Shown piece after piece: positions 1 through 7,972 of a stretch of 13,882 nucleotides of DNA. How positions within the stretch are numbered: position 1 is the stretch's first letter; each line of letters begins with the position of its first letter. The stretch is from JBFHNV01 sp965365655 (GTDB lineage: Bacteria > Pseudomonadota > Gammaproteobacteria > HK1): NCBI GenBank assembly GCA_965365655.1, contig CBDUCN010000114.1:1-13882 (forward strand), given 5' to 3'. The notes below the pieces were generated by a model, which had not been told where the DNA came from, did no database searches, and was given only the letters and a program-made list of their open reading frames with translations. The translations under genes and the position numbers were made by a program.

Positions 1-24
1 GATTCGGACTCGCGGCCCGGGAGG

Positions 25-48
25 CGTCTCGCCGCGCACGGCGGGACG
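25..48 (-). terminator. GC-rich hairpin downstream of the LuxR-type gene
   Basis: Two 10-base arms (25-34 and 39-48) are complementary except at one position and enclose a 4-base loop. They lie 36 bases beyond the stop codon of the regulator that ends the minus-strand cluster. There is no T-tract, so this is at best a weak or Rho-assisted terminator. The rest of positions 1-83 shows nothing else recognisable. Confidence 0.35.
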
Positions 49-83
49 CAAGCGACGACGCTCCCCGCGCCCGTCGCGGCGGC

Positions 84-710
84 TCAGCCTTCGCGCAGCT
101 TCATCGCGAGCGCGTGGCGATTGCGGATTCCGAGCTTCCTGAAGATCCGGGTGAGGTGCGACTTCACGGTGCGCTCCGTGATGTGGCGCCCCGACGCGAT
201 CTCGCGATTGCTGAGCCCCGACGCCACGTCCTGCGCGATCTCGCGCTCGCGGCCGGTGAGGGGGGCCAGTGTGGCCGCACACGGCCGCGCCGCGGCGTCG
301 CGCGTGCGCCGCGCCAGCGCGAGCGCGCCGGACATCAGCGGCGGCGAGAACCAGGTCAGGCCGTCGCACAGCATGCGCAGCATCTGCCGGTAGTGCACGT
401 CGGCCATGTAGCTGTTGAAGTACGCGCGGATGTCGAAGCGCGACAGGTCCAGCATCTCGTCCAGATCCGGAACGTCGGCGGCCACGGCAAGCGGCGCACC
501 GATGGCCTGCAGGTTCGTGAACAGGTCCTCGCGTTGCTGCGGAGCGACGCTGCTCGCGTGCACGATGAGGACGTCCGGTGCCGGCCGGCCCCGCAGATTC
601 AACGCATCGGGCGCCAGCGCCTCAACGGTCACGCCCGGGCCGAGCGCGAGGCGCGCGTGGCTCACGTAGCCCGGAGACGTCGACAGCAGCAGCACGCTCG
701 CGCCGGCCAC
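84..710 (-). CDS. LuxR-family transcriptional regulator with CsgD/VpsT-like degenerate receiver
   Basis: This 208-residue predicted cytoplasmic DNA-binding regulator starts with GTG. Residues 148-208 form a clear LuxR/GerE helix-turn-helix (LTGREREIAQ, then SNREIA, then TVKSHLTRIFRKLGI). Residues 5-115 have a receiver-like alpha/beta layout but lack the acidic pair after strand 1 (SVLLLSTSP). A His or Ala sits where the phospho-Asp is expected (DVLIVHAS, 46-53), and the usual strand-5 Lys is missing. Phosphorylation is therefore unlikely. The layout resembles the biofilm regulators CsgD and VpsT. VpsT-type proteins bind c-di-GMP through a W[F/L/M][T/S]R motif; here residues 120-123 read WFSP, so the Arg is absent. 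The gene begins 7 bases after the HlyD-type gene stops, so it is probably the last gene of the secretion operon and may autoregulate it. The family assignment is firm. The ligand and targets are inference. Confidence 0.9.
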   Translation of the reverse strand: MAGASVLLLSTSPGYVSHARLALGPGVTVEALAPDALNLRGRPAPDVLIVHASSVAPQQREDLFTNLQAIGAPLAVAADVPDLDEMLDLSRFDIRAYFNSYMADVHYRQMLRMLCDGLTWFSPPLMSGALALARRTRDAAARPCAATLAPLTGREREIAQDVASGLSNREIASGRHITERTVKSHLTRIFRKLGIRNRHALAMKLREG

Positions 711-717
711 GGTCCGA

Positions 718-2049
718 TCAGGCCTCGCTCAGCGCACGCTGCAGTCCGCGGTTGATGGGCTTGAGGAGGTACTCCAGCACGGTCTTCTTGTCCGTGATGA
801 TGTCCGCCTCCGCGGTCATTCCCACGCGGATCGGAAGTGGCTTTGCCGTCGCACCCAGGTGGTCGCGCGATGGCCGGATGCGCGCCACGTAGAAGCTCTC
901 CCCTTCCTCGTTGGTCACCGTGTCTGCGCTCAGGAACTGCACCTCGCCGTCCAGGCTGCCGTGGATCGCGAAGTCGTAGGCGGTGAACTTCAGGCGCACC
1001 GGCTGCCCGACCGCGATGTTCGCGATGTCGGCCGGCTTGATGTTGACCTCGATCAGCAGCGAGTCCTCGTACGGCACGATCTCGAGGATCGGGCCGCCGG
1101 GCGGCACGACTCCGCCCACGGTGTTGATGTGCAGCCGCGACACGGTGCCCTTCACCGGCGAGCGTACGGTGGTGCGCTGCACCCGGTCCTCCAGGGCTTC
1201 CTGCGTCTCGCGGATCCGCGACGCCTCGGCGACGGCCTCGTTGAGCTCGCGCTTCGCGGCATTGCGGAACTCGAGCGTGCTCTGCTCGATCTTGCTCCGT
1301 GTCTCCTCGATCGTGGACTCGAAGCGGGGAATGGACAGCCGCACGCCGTCCAGCTCGCTGCGGATCTCGTTCTCCTGCTTGCGCAGCTGCAGCAGCTCCA
1401 CCCGGCTCACCAGCCCGCGCGAGACGAGCGGCTCCTTGAGCTCGACCTCCTCTCGCATCAGCGCCAGGCGCTCCTGCAGCGAGGCGCGCCGCGATCGCGC
1501 CTCTGCGAGCTCGGACTGCTGCTGGCGCACCTGCTCCTCGAGGATCTGCAGCGTCTGCGTGAGCTGCCGGCGCCGGCTTTCGTAGAGCCCGGCCGCCGCG
1601 CGCATCATCTCCGGCGCCTCGCGTTCGACGTCGGGGTCCGGCTCGAAGGGCTCGCCGCTCGCCTCCGCACGCAGCCGGGCGATGTTCGCGCCGAGCTCGA
1701 GGAGCCGCAGTCGGTTCTCGCCGAACGAGCTCGCGAAGGCGACGTCGCTAATCTTGATCACGGGCTGGCTGACCTCCACGAGGTCGCCTTCCTTGACCAG
1801 GATCTCGGACACCACGCCGCCTTCCAGGCTCTGCACCACCTGCAGCTTCTGCGAAGGGATGACCTTGCCCGCGCCGCGCACCACGACGTCCACCTCGGCG
1901 AAGCTCATCCACGCGATCCCGGCAGCCACCGAGAGCGCGATCAGCAGCAGCGTCGCCATCATGTAGCGCGGCGAGCGCTGCACCACGGCCGAGGCGAGGC
2001 TCTGCATGTAGCGGAGGTCCTGCTCGTCGTAGCTGATGCGTGCGCTCAT
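718..2049 (-). CDS. lapC: HlyD-family type I secretion periplasmic adaptor (LapC-like)
   Basis: This 443-residue membrane fusion protein would link the inner-membrane ABC exporter to the TolC-type outer-membrane channel. It has a short cytoplasmic N-terminus, one membrane segment at about 31-50, a first half-lipoyl/barrel strand region (55-105, including the typical SLEGGVVSEILVKEGD), a long coiled-coil hairpin (about 110-290), then the second half-lipoyl (RSPVKGTV, 296-303) and a beta-barrel region. The C-terminus carries the HlyD-family signature (GMTAEADIITDKKTVLEYLL, 410-429). An AAGGA Shine-Dalgarno lies about 4 bases before the ATG. The start is 10 bases after the ABC exporter stop, indicating co-transcription. 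The length is typical of T1SS adaptors. The LapC label rests on the neighbouring LapB-like and LapG-like genes; RTX toxin adaptors look similar. Confidence 0.95.
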   Translation of the reverse strand: MSARISYDEQDLRYMQSLASAVVQRSPRYMMATLLLIALSVAAGIAWMSFAEVDVVVRGAGKVIPSQKLQVVQSLEGGVVSEILVKEGDLVEVSQPVIKISDVAFASSFGENRLRLLELGANIARLRAEASGEPFEPDPDVEREAPEMMRAAAGLYESRRRQLTQTLQILEEQVRQQQSELAEARSRRASLQERLALMREEVELKEPLVSRGLVSRVELLQLRKQENEIRSELDGVRLSIPRFESTIEETRSKIEQSTLEFRNAAKRELNEAVAEASRIRETQEALEDRVQRTTVRSPVKGTVSRLHINTVGGVVPPGGPILEIVPYEDSLLIEVNIKPADIANIAVGQPVRLKFTAYDFAIHGSLDGEVQFLSADTVTNEEGESFYVARIRPSRDHLGATAKPLPIRVGMTAEADIITDKKTVLEYLLKPINRGLQRALSEA

Positions 2050-2059
2050 CGGGTCCTTC

Positions 2060-4543
2060 TCACGCGGCGGTGCTCGCGCGTTCCTGCAGTGCCTTCAGGA
2101 TCTCGGCCTTCGGCCCGTCCATCGTGACCTTGCCGTCCTCGACGACCACCAGGCGGTCCACGAGCTCCAGCATCGGCGCCTTGTGGGTGACCAGGATCAG
2201 CGTCCTGTTGCGGGTGTACTCGAACAGCCGGCGCCGCACCTCGGACTCGGTCGCGTTGTCCATGCTGTTGGTCGGCTCGTCGAGCACCAGGATGGGCTCC
2301 TTCAGCAGCACCGTCCGTGCGAGCGCGACACACTGGCGCTGCCCGCCGGACAGCCGCGCGCCCTTCTCGCCGACCGCGGTGTCGAAGCCGCGGGCCATGC
2401 GGTTGACGAACAGGTCCACGCCGGCGACACGCGCGGCCTCGATGATCTGCGCGTCGTCGACGCTCGGGTCCTTGAACGTGATGTTCTCGCGGATGGTGCC
2501 GCGCACCAGCTCGATCTCCTGCGACAGGTAGCCGATGCTGCGTCTGAGGTCCGCGGGGTCGACCTGCTTGACGTCGATCCCGTCGACGCTCACCGCGCCG
2601 CTGTCCGGGTCGTACAGGCGAAGCAGCAGCTTCGCGAGCGTCGTCTTGCCCGAGCCGACCTTGCCGATCACGCCCACGCGCTCTCCGGCGGCGACCCGGA
2701 AGCTCAGGTCGCGCAGCGTGGGCGACTCCGCGCCCGGGTAGGTGAAGGTCACGTGGTTGAACTCCACCGCGCCGTCGAACGTGGGGCGGCGCACGTAGTT
2801 CTCGCCCTCCGGGCGCTCGACCTCCTCACGCATCAGCGCGTCGAGCTGCGCGTAGGCGGTCTTGGTCTGCTGGTAGTTCGTGACCAGACCGGCGACCTGC
2901 GCCATCGGGGCGATCGCGCGCTGGGCCAGGATCACCGTGGCGATAAGGGCGCCCAGCGACATCTTGAGGTCGACGATCTCGTACACGCCGAGGATCACGA
3001 TCCCGACCATGTTGGCCTGCACGAGGAAGTTCGTGACCACGCTGATCGAGCCCGACATCATGCGCGCCCCGACCGAGCGCCGTGCGATCTCGCCGGAGCA
3101 CTCCTCCCAGGCCCACTGCGCGTAGCGCGACGCGCCCAGCGTCTTGATCGTCTCGATGTTCGACAGGCTCTCGACCAGCATCGCGCTCTTGAGCGAGTTG
3201 GCCGCGGACACCTTCTCGATGTTGGCGCGAAGGGGCCGGACGAGGATCAGGCCGTAGAGCAGCAGCAGGCTCATCGTCACCAGCGGGATTGCGACCAGCG
3301 CATCGCCGATATAGGCGATCACGAGCAGGAAGATCAGCGAGAACGGAAGGTCCACGAGCGTGAGCATGGTCGAGGCGGTGAAGAAGCCGCGGATGCTCTC
3401 GAACTGGTGCAGCTTGCTGGTGAAGGCGCCGACGCTGTCGGGCCACTTGTCCATGCGCAGGTTCATGACCTGCTCGAACAGGATCGACGACATGATGACG
3501 TCGCTCTTCTTGCCGGCCACTTCCAGCAGATAGTTGCGCAGGAAGCGCAGCATCGCGTCGAGCACGTACACCGTCGCGACGCCAACCGCGAGCACCCACA
3601 GGGTCTCGATCGCGTTGTTGGGCACCACGCGGTCGTACACGTTCATCGTGAACAGCGGCGTCGCGAGCGCGAACAGGTTCACCAGCACGGAGCCGACCAG
3701 CACGCTGAGGTAGATCTGGCGCGAGCGGCGAAGCGTGCCCCAGAACCAGTGGCCGGCGCCGACGTCGACGAGCCGCGTGGGACGCGCCTTGCTCTGGTAC
3801 TCGGGCTTCACGAGGAACGCGAATCCGAGGTACTGCGCCTCCAGGTCCTCGATGGGAAGCGTGCTCTCGCCCTCGCTCAGCTCGGGCAGCAGCACCGTGG
3901 CCTGGCCGGTATCCGCATCGATTCTCTCGAGCACGCACGCGCCGCGGTCCTTGAGCACCAGGATGCACGGCAGCAGCAGCTCGGAGAACTGGCGCAGATC
4001 GCGCTGGATGAGGCGCGTCGCGAAGCCGGCGCGATGCGCGACCCGCGAGAACAGCGCCTTGGAGCTCTCGATGGAGAACAGCTCGGGCGCGGTCTCGCCC
4101 GGGCGCACCGGCAGCCCGGCGACCAGCGCCTCCATGGACACCGGGCGCTGGAAGCGGCGCGCCAGCAGCACCAGGCACTCGAGCAGGGGATCCGCGGTGC
4201 GCTTGTCGAGATCCGCCATCAGCGTGCCCAGCGCGCGTGCTTCGTCGGTGTCCGGGCCGGGCGCGTCCGCGGGTGTGCCGAGCACGTCCGCTCCAGCATC
4301 GGCCCCGTCCGCGTCCGTCCCGGGCGGCGCTGCGTCCGGCGCGACGGGGTGCAGCGGGCGCCGTGGAGGCGCTGCCGGCTCGGGCGTGGCGCCCGGCTCG
4401 CGGATCCCGGGCTCGTCGGCGCGCGGCGCGCCGTCACGCGTGCGCGCGGACGCCCCGGCGCCGTTCGGACCGGCTCCGGGTGCGGGGCCCGGGCCTCCCG
4501 TTTCCTGCGCGTGCAAGGCCATGCCGGCGTTATCGGCCGGCAC
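2060..4543 (-). CDS. lapB: Type I secretion ABC transporter (permease/ATPase) with C39-like domain, LapB-like
   Basis: This inner-membrane ATP-driven exporter (up to 827 residues) would move a large substrate straight through the envelope. Residues 1-108 are a Pro/Ala/Gly-rich, probably disordered extension. Residues 115-245 match the C39-like domain, but the position of the catalytic Cys appears to be Pro (DPLLECLVLL), so it should dock substrate rather than cleave it. Membrane segments span about 275-560. The nucleotide-binding domain (590-827) has Walker A GKVGSGKT (627-634), a Q-loop (Gln675), LSGGQ (731-735), Walker B ILVLDE (751-756) and the switch His787, all intact. The start is unsure: 4543 is GTG, an in-frame ATG lies at 4522, and Met109 (4219) would remove the extension; none has a strong ribosome binding site. 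The family fits LapB/LssB exporters of giant adhesins. Confidence 0.95.
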   Translation of the reverse strand: MPADNAGMALHAQETGGPGPAPGAGPNGAGASARTRDGAPRADEPGIREPGATPEPAAPPRRPLHPVAPDAAPPGTDADGADAGADVLGTPADAPGPDTDEARALGTLMADLDKRTADPLLECLVLLARRFQRPVSMEALVAGLPVRPGETAPELFSIESSKALFSRVAHRAGFATRLIQRDLRQFSELLLPCILVLKDRGACVLERIDADTGQATVLLPELSEGESTLPIEDLEAQYLGFAFLVKPEYQSKARPTRLVDVGAGHWFWGTLRRSRQIYLSVLVGSVLVNLFALATPLFTMNVYDRVVPNNAIETLWVLAVGVATVYVLDAMLRFLRNYLLEVAGKKSDVIMSSILFEQVMNLRMDKWPDSVGAFTSKLHQFESIRGFFTASTMLTLVDLPFSLIFLLVIAYIGDALVAIPLVTMSLLLLYGLILVRPLRANIEKVSAANSLKSAMLVESLSNIETIKTLGASRYAQWAWEECSGEIARRSVGARMMSGSISVVTNFLVQANMVGIVILGVYEIVDLKMSLGALIATVILAQRAIAPMAQVAGLVTNYQQTKTAYAQLDALMREEVERPEGENYVRRPTFDGAVEFNHVTFTYPGAESPTLRDLSFRVAAGERVGVIGKVGSGKTTLAKLLLRLYDPDSGAVSVDGIDVKQVDPADLRRSIGYLSQEIELVRGTIRENITFKDPSVDDAQIIEAARVAGVDLFVNRMARGFDTAVGEKGARLSGGQRQCVALARTVLLKEPILVLDEPTNSMDNATESEVRRRLFEYTRNRTLILVTHKAPMLELVDRLVVVEDGKVTMDGPKAEILKALQERASTAA

Positions 4544-4643
4544 GCGCCCATGCTGCAGTGCGGATCCCCGTTCGCGAGACGATCAGGCGCCGAGGTGGCC
4601 GGTCTTTCGCGATGCGCCGGCGCACCGGCGCGCGGGGCCGACC

Positions 4644-5354
4644 TCAGTCCGCGCCGACGGAGGCCGCGGCGAGCAGGAACGCGGCGGGCGCTGCAGCCCG
4701 CTGCGACGGTTCGCGCTGCGCGCGCACGCGCGCGAGCAGCGCCTGCCAGTGGTGCACCACCCAGCGCCCCGCGTGGGGAAAGGAGCGCTCGCCCCCGCCG
4801 GGCACGCTGACCGTGACCCGCTCCTCGTCGAGGCCGTACACCGGCACCAGGTCGGCGCGCGCGGTGAGGGGCCGAAGACCCTCCTCGAGGCTGTCCAGCA
4901 CCAGTGCCGGAGCGCCGGGACGCAGGTAGAGCAGCACCATGTGGCTGCGCCCGCTTCGCACGTCGCGCACGTAGGTGAGGCGCAGCGACGGCATCGCGAA
5001 GCCGAGCCGGCGCAGCGTGAAGTACTTCGCGATCGCGAGATCCTCGCAATCCCCTGCACCGCGCTCGATCAGCTCCGCGGGCGACGCCCAGTGGTCCTCG
5101 CGGCCCCACAGCTCGCGGTCGGAACGATAGGTGAAGCGGTTGAAGAAGCGATTCACCCCGCGCAGGCGATCGAACACCGATGCGTGGGACAGCGCGTTCA
5201 CGGTCGACTGCAGTGCGGCGTCCCTCGACGCCGCGTCGTCGCGCGCCGAGGCCGGGGCCGCGACGAGCATCGCCATCGCGAGACTGAACACCGCGAGCGC
5301 AGCGCCGATACTTCGGCGGGCATGCCTGCTCTGCGTGCGCGGGCCAGCGGTCAT
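4644..5354 (-). CDS. lapG: LapG-type periplasmic transglutaminase-like cysteine protease
   Basis: This is a 236-residue protein of the bacterial transglutaminase-like cysteine protease family (BTLCP, DUF920). Proteins of this family cut near the N-terminus of LapA-type adhesins and release them from the cell surface. A signal peptide is visible (basic Arg13-Arg14, hydrophobic 16-33, likely cleavage after ASA at 35-37), placing it in the periplasm. The catalytic triad is clear: Cys103 in GAGDCEDLA, His138 in GRSHMVL and Asp154 in LVLDSLEEGL. The acidic residues flanking the Cys (Asp102, Glu104, Asp105) fit the calcium-binding loop known in LapG. I chose ATG 5354 because GAGGGG precedes it and the signal peptide follows directly; an upstream in-frame GTG at 5417 is less likely. 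The gene lies between the exporter genes, tying it to an adhesin substrate. Confidence 0.93.
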   Translation of the reverse strand: MTAGPRTQSRHARRSIGAALAVFSLAMAMLVAAPASARDDAASRDAALQSTVNALSHASVFDRLRGVNRFFNRFTYRSDRELWGREDHWASPAELIERGAGDCEDLAIAKYFTLRRLGFAMPSLRLTYVRDVRSGRSHMVLLYLRPGAPALVLDSLEEGLRPLTARADLVPVYGLDEERVTVSVPGGGERSFPHAGRWVVHHWQALLARVRAQREPSQRAAAPAAFLLAAASVGAD

Positions 5355-5615
5355 GCAGCGGTCCCCTCGTTCCGCCGCGCGTCTCGAACCGGGCTGTCCC
5401 GTCGGGCCACGCGGCACATCGTGTGCCGGACGGATCCGTCGAGCTCGTGCGCCGTGAGGCGCGCGTGAGCCGCGTGCAGGACCCGGGCGTCAAGCGCGAT
5501 GCTCGCCCGTCGTGACCGCCGCTGCAAGCATGGGGACTGATGTTCCCGGAAAGCGTGCCGGGTCGCGATCCGGCTTCCTGAATCGCGGCCCTTGAAGCGC
5601 GTTTCACGCTCGCGC
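5355..5615. other. Gap between the exporter-OmpA gene and lapG
   Basis: This 261-base non-coding gap lies inside the minus-strand cluster. A hairpin with 5-bp GC arms (5557-5561 and 5570-5574) could be a partial terminator or a processing site after the TolC-OmpA gene. A TTGACG-like -35 box on the minus strand (plus-strand CGTCAA, 5488-5493) has no convincing -10 partner. The gap is long for an operon, so lapG may have its own promoter, but I cannot place one with confidence. Confidence 0.3.
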
Positions 5616-7865
5616 TCACCGCTCGTCCGGCTCGACGAAGCGGATCTCGACGCGGCGATTGCGGGCGCGCCCGGTCTCGGTCGCGTTGTCGGCGATGGGC
5701 TCGCGCTCGCCCTCGCCGCGCGCGGTGATGCGCGACGGGTGCACCCCGCGCGCCTCCAGCATCGCGCGCACGGCATCGGCCCGGTATCCGGACAGACGCT
5801 CGTTGTACGCGGCCGATCCGACGTTGTCCGTGTGCGCGGTGATCTCCACGCGCACCGCCGGGCGGGCCGCCAGCGTGTCCAGCACCTGCTCGAAGCGAAC
5901 CTGCGACCCCGGCTGGAACGTGAGCTGCTTGTACTCGAACTGCAGCTGCACCACGTCATCGAGCGGCGGGCCGCCCCGCGCCTCGACGTCCACCTGCACG
6001 GTCGCGGTCGCGCGTCGCCCGCGCGCGTCGCCCAGCGTGTATTGGAAGGCGTCGCGGCCGACGAACGCGGCAGGCGGCGTGTACACCAGCTCGCCGTCGT
6101 CGTTGACGATCACCGAGCCGTGCTCGGGCTGGCTGAACGCGCGCAGCTCGGGCTGGTCGCGCTGCGGGACGCGGTCGTTGTCGAGCAGCGTGTCCACCGC
6201 GATGATCAGCGCCTGCCCGGCCGGCGTCGTGAAGTCGTCGTCCACGGCCTCGAACGTGAGATTCACCGCGTCCATGCCGAGCCCGACCTCCGCGCGGCCG
6301 GCGCAGCCGGTGGCGTCGACGGCGGCGCCGGAAGGCGAGTTGTCGCACAGGTCCGTGTCGTCCGGTACGCCGTCCGCGTCGCGGTCGGCCGGCAGGCTCT
6401 CGTCGTCGATGCCCGCGGCGCGAAGGTCGGCGATGCGCAGGTCGTTGTCCTCGACGTCCACCGCGAGCTGAAGCACGCCGAACAGCGCGCCCAGCCCCTC
6501 GTACACGCGGTAGCGCGACGCCATCGCGTCGTAGTGCGCCTGCGCCTGGCTGCTGAGCGCCCGCGTGAGCTCGCCCTCGGCGTCGAGCAGGTCGATGAGA
6601 TCGCGCTTCTGCAGCAGGTACTCCTCGCGGTAGAGCTCCACGGTCTCCAGCGACTTGCGCGCGTGCCGCGCGAGGTAGGGGAGCTGCGCGTGCAGCGAGC
6701 GCTCCGCTGCGAGGGCGAGGCGAAGGGTGTCGATCACCTGCCGGCGCACGCGGTCCAGGAACGCCTTGCTCTCGTGCATCGCGCTCGCGCGCTTGCGCTG
6801 CTCGGCGGCGTCGGCTCCGCCGCGGTAGAGGTTGTAGCCGAGGCTCAGCACGACGCTGCCCTCGTCGGTACGCCCGCGTGCGCCGTCGATCTCGTTGCCG
6901 ACGCTCTGGCGCACCGACAGGTCCAGCGTCGGCAGGTCGGCGCTCTTCGCGCGCCGGTAGTCGAAGCGCGCGGCGCGGATGTTGTCGCGTGCGGACTGGA
7001 TGGCCGGGTGCGCGCGCAGCGCCTCCTCGAGCAGCGGGTCGAAGCGCGTCTCGGCGAGCTCGCCGAGGGGCGTGGGCTCGACCAGCGACTCGGGCGCGAC
7101 GTAGAGCCCGGCGAGCGTGTGCAGCTGGGTGATCGCGTCCTCGAGGTTGTTCTGCTGCGCGATGAGCGCGGCCTGGGCCTGGGCCAGCCGGCCCTCGGTC
7201 TGCTCCAGGTCGGAGCGGCGGACGATGCCGCGTTCGCTCAGCTCGCGGATCTTGTCGAGGATCCGCTGATGCGATTGCACGTTCTGCGCCGCAAGCTCCA
7301 CCAGGCGCTGCTCGCTGAGCGCGTTCAGGTAGCCCTGCACGGCGTCCAGCGCCACGTTGTCGGCGGTGTCGTAGAGCTGGAAGGCGGCGGAGCTGAGCCG
7401 CGCCCGCGCCTGCTCCACCTGGTTCGTGGTGTCGAAACCGTCGAACAGGTTCTGCGTCAGCGTGATGTCGGCCTGCTGACTGTCGAAGTCGCGCCGGCGC
7501 TGCAGGGTGTTCGGGGCCTTGCGGGAGAACTGGCCCGTGGAGGCCGACACGTCCAGCCGCGGCCGCCAGCCGGCCAGCGCGATGCGCTCGTCCTGGGCCA
7601 CCTGGCGGTAGGCGTGGAGGCGCTCGCGGACCAGCGGATTGGCGTCCACCACCTCGCGCACGAAGTCGTCGATCGTGAGCGCGCGCGCGGCGCTCGCGGA
7701 GGTCAGGCTCAGGGCGGCCGCCAGCGCGCGCAGCAGCGCCGCGCGGGCCGCGCGACGCGCGCGCGGGCCACGCGGCGGGTCTTGTCGCTGATGGCCGATC
7801 ACGGCACCGGGACGTTCCAGCAGAGGGAAGCTCGGAGAATACACTAGGTAAATCATGTAAATCAT
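5616..7865 (-). CDS. TolC-family type I secretion outer-membrane protein fused to Ig-like and OmpA domains
   Basis: This protein of up to 749 residues is probably the outer-membrane channel of the secretion system. A signal-peptide-like stretch (basic 35-41, hydrophobic 42-58, ASAARA) precedes two TolC-type repeats (about 63-265 and 270-470) with typical landmarks such as TLTQNLFDGFDTTNQV and LSLGYNLYRGG. After this come a TSP3/OprF-like acidic linker (DRDADGVPDDTDLCDN, 494-509), an Ig/cadherin-like domain as found in RTX adhesins (about 540-628) and an OmpA peptidoglycan-binding domain (about 637-745) with Asp680 in TAHTDN and Arg695 in LSGYRA. Ordinary TolC or LapE proteins are about 450 residues. 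The start is doubtful: ATG 7865 begins with MIYMIYL encoded by an AT-rich tandem repeat that looks regulatory, and GTG 7802 would give a normal signal peptide. It is transcribed first in the cluster. Confidence 0.93.
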   Translation of the reverse strand: MIYMIYLVYSPSFPLLERPGAVIGHQRQDPPRGPRARRAARAALLRALAAALSLTSASAARALTIDDFVREVVDANPLVRERLHAYRQVAQDERIALAGWRPRLDVSASTGQFSRKAPNTLQRRRDFDSQQADITLTQNLFDGFDTTNQVEQARARLSSAAFQLYDTADNVALDAVQGYLNALSEQRLVELAAQNVQSHQRILDKIRELSERGIVRRSDLEQTEGRLAQAQAALIAQQNNLEDAITQLHTLAGLYVAPESLVEPTPLGELAETRFDPLLEEALRAHPAIQSARDNIRAARFDYRRAKSADLPTLDLSVRQSVGNEIDGARGRTDEGSVVLSLGYNLYRGGADAAEQRKRASAMHESKAFLDRVRRQVIDTLRLALAAERSLHAQLPYLARHARKSLETVELYREEYLLQKRDLIDLLDAEGELTRALSSQAQAHYDAMASRYRVYEGLGALFGVLQLAVDVEDNDLRIADLRAAGIDDESLPADRDADGVPDDTDLCDNSPSGAAVDATGCAGRAEVGLGMDAVNLTFEAVDDDFTTPAGQALIIAVDTLLDNDRVPQRDQPELRAFSQPEHGSVIVNDDGELVYTPPAAFVGRDAFQYTLGDARGRRATATVQVDVEARGGPPLDDVVQLQFEYKQLTFQPGSQVRFEQVLDTLAARPAVRVEITAHTDNVGSAAYNERLSGYRADAVRAMLEARGVHPSRITARGEGEREPIADNATETGRARNRRVEIRFVEPDER
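7848..7865. repeat. Tandem 9-bp repeat GTAAATCAT x2
   Basis: Two perfect adjacent copies of GTAAATCAT (7848-7856 and 7857-7865) sit in an AT-rich patch that stands out from the GC-rich surroundings. On the minus strand the patch also holds TATTCT (plus-strand 7836-7841), a -10-like box, with TTTACA 14 bases upstream, which is shorter than the usual spacing. It could be promoter or operator DNA for the exporter gene, in which case the ATG at 7865 would not be the true start. Confidence 0.5.
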
Positions 7866-7870
7866 GGTCT

Positions 7871-7903
7871 GAGAAGAGGTTTTCTCCGTTCATTCCCGGA
7901 ATG
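7871..7903. promoter_or_regulatory. Two dyads in the divergent intergenic region
   Basis: GAGAA and TTCTC (7871-7875 and 7882-7886) are separated by 6 bases. CATTCC-C-GGAATG (7891-7903) is a perfect 13-bp palindrome with one central base. Both lie in the 107-base gap between the divergent exporter and AAA+/RF2-like genes, where a repressor or activator could act on either. The binding protein is unknown. Confidence 0.4.
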
Positions 7904-7928
7904 TGACCGAGCGCGCGCCGCCGGTCGC

Positions 7929-7934
7929 TACACT
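7929..7934 (+). promoter_or_regulatory. Putative -10 box TACACT for the AAA+/RF2-like gene
   Basis: TACACT, within CGCTACACT, lies 38 bases before the ATG. The same CGCTACACT sequence recurs before the acetyltransferase gene. TACACT is a plausible sigma-70 -10 element in GC-rich gammaproteobacteria. No -35 box at normal spacing is convincing (GTGACC at 7903-7908 is 20 bases away). Confidence 0.35.
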
Positions 7935-7972
7935 TCCGTGCGCCCCGAAGCGCCGCGCGAGGCAGTCCCCCC

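Noticed and set aside
2036..4810. Very long plus-strand open frame opposite the ABC exporter (924 codons)
   Set aside because: It is rich in His, Arg, Ala, Asp and Gln with no domain. It mirrors the GC-saturated codons of the real minus-strand gene and crosses three gene boundaries.
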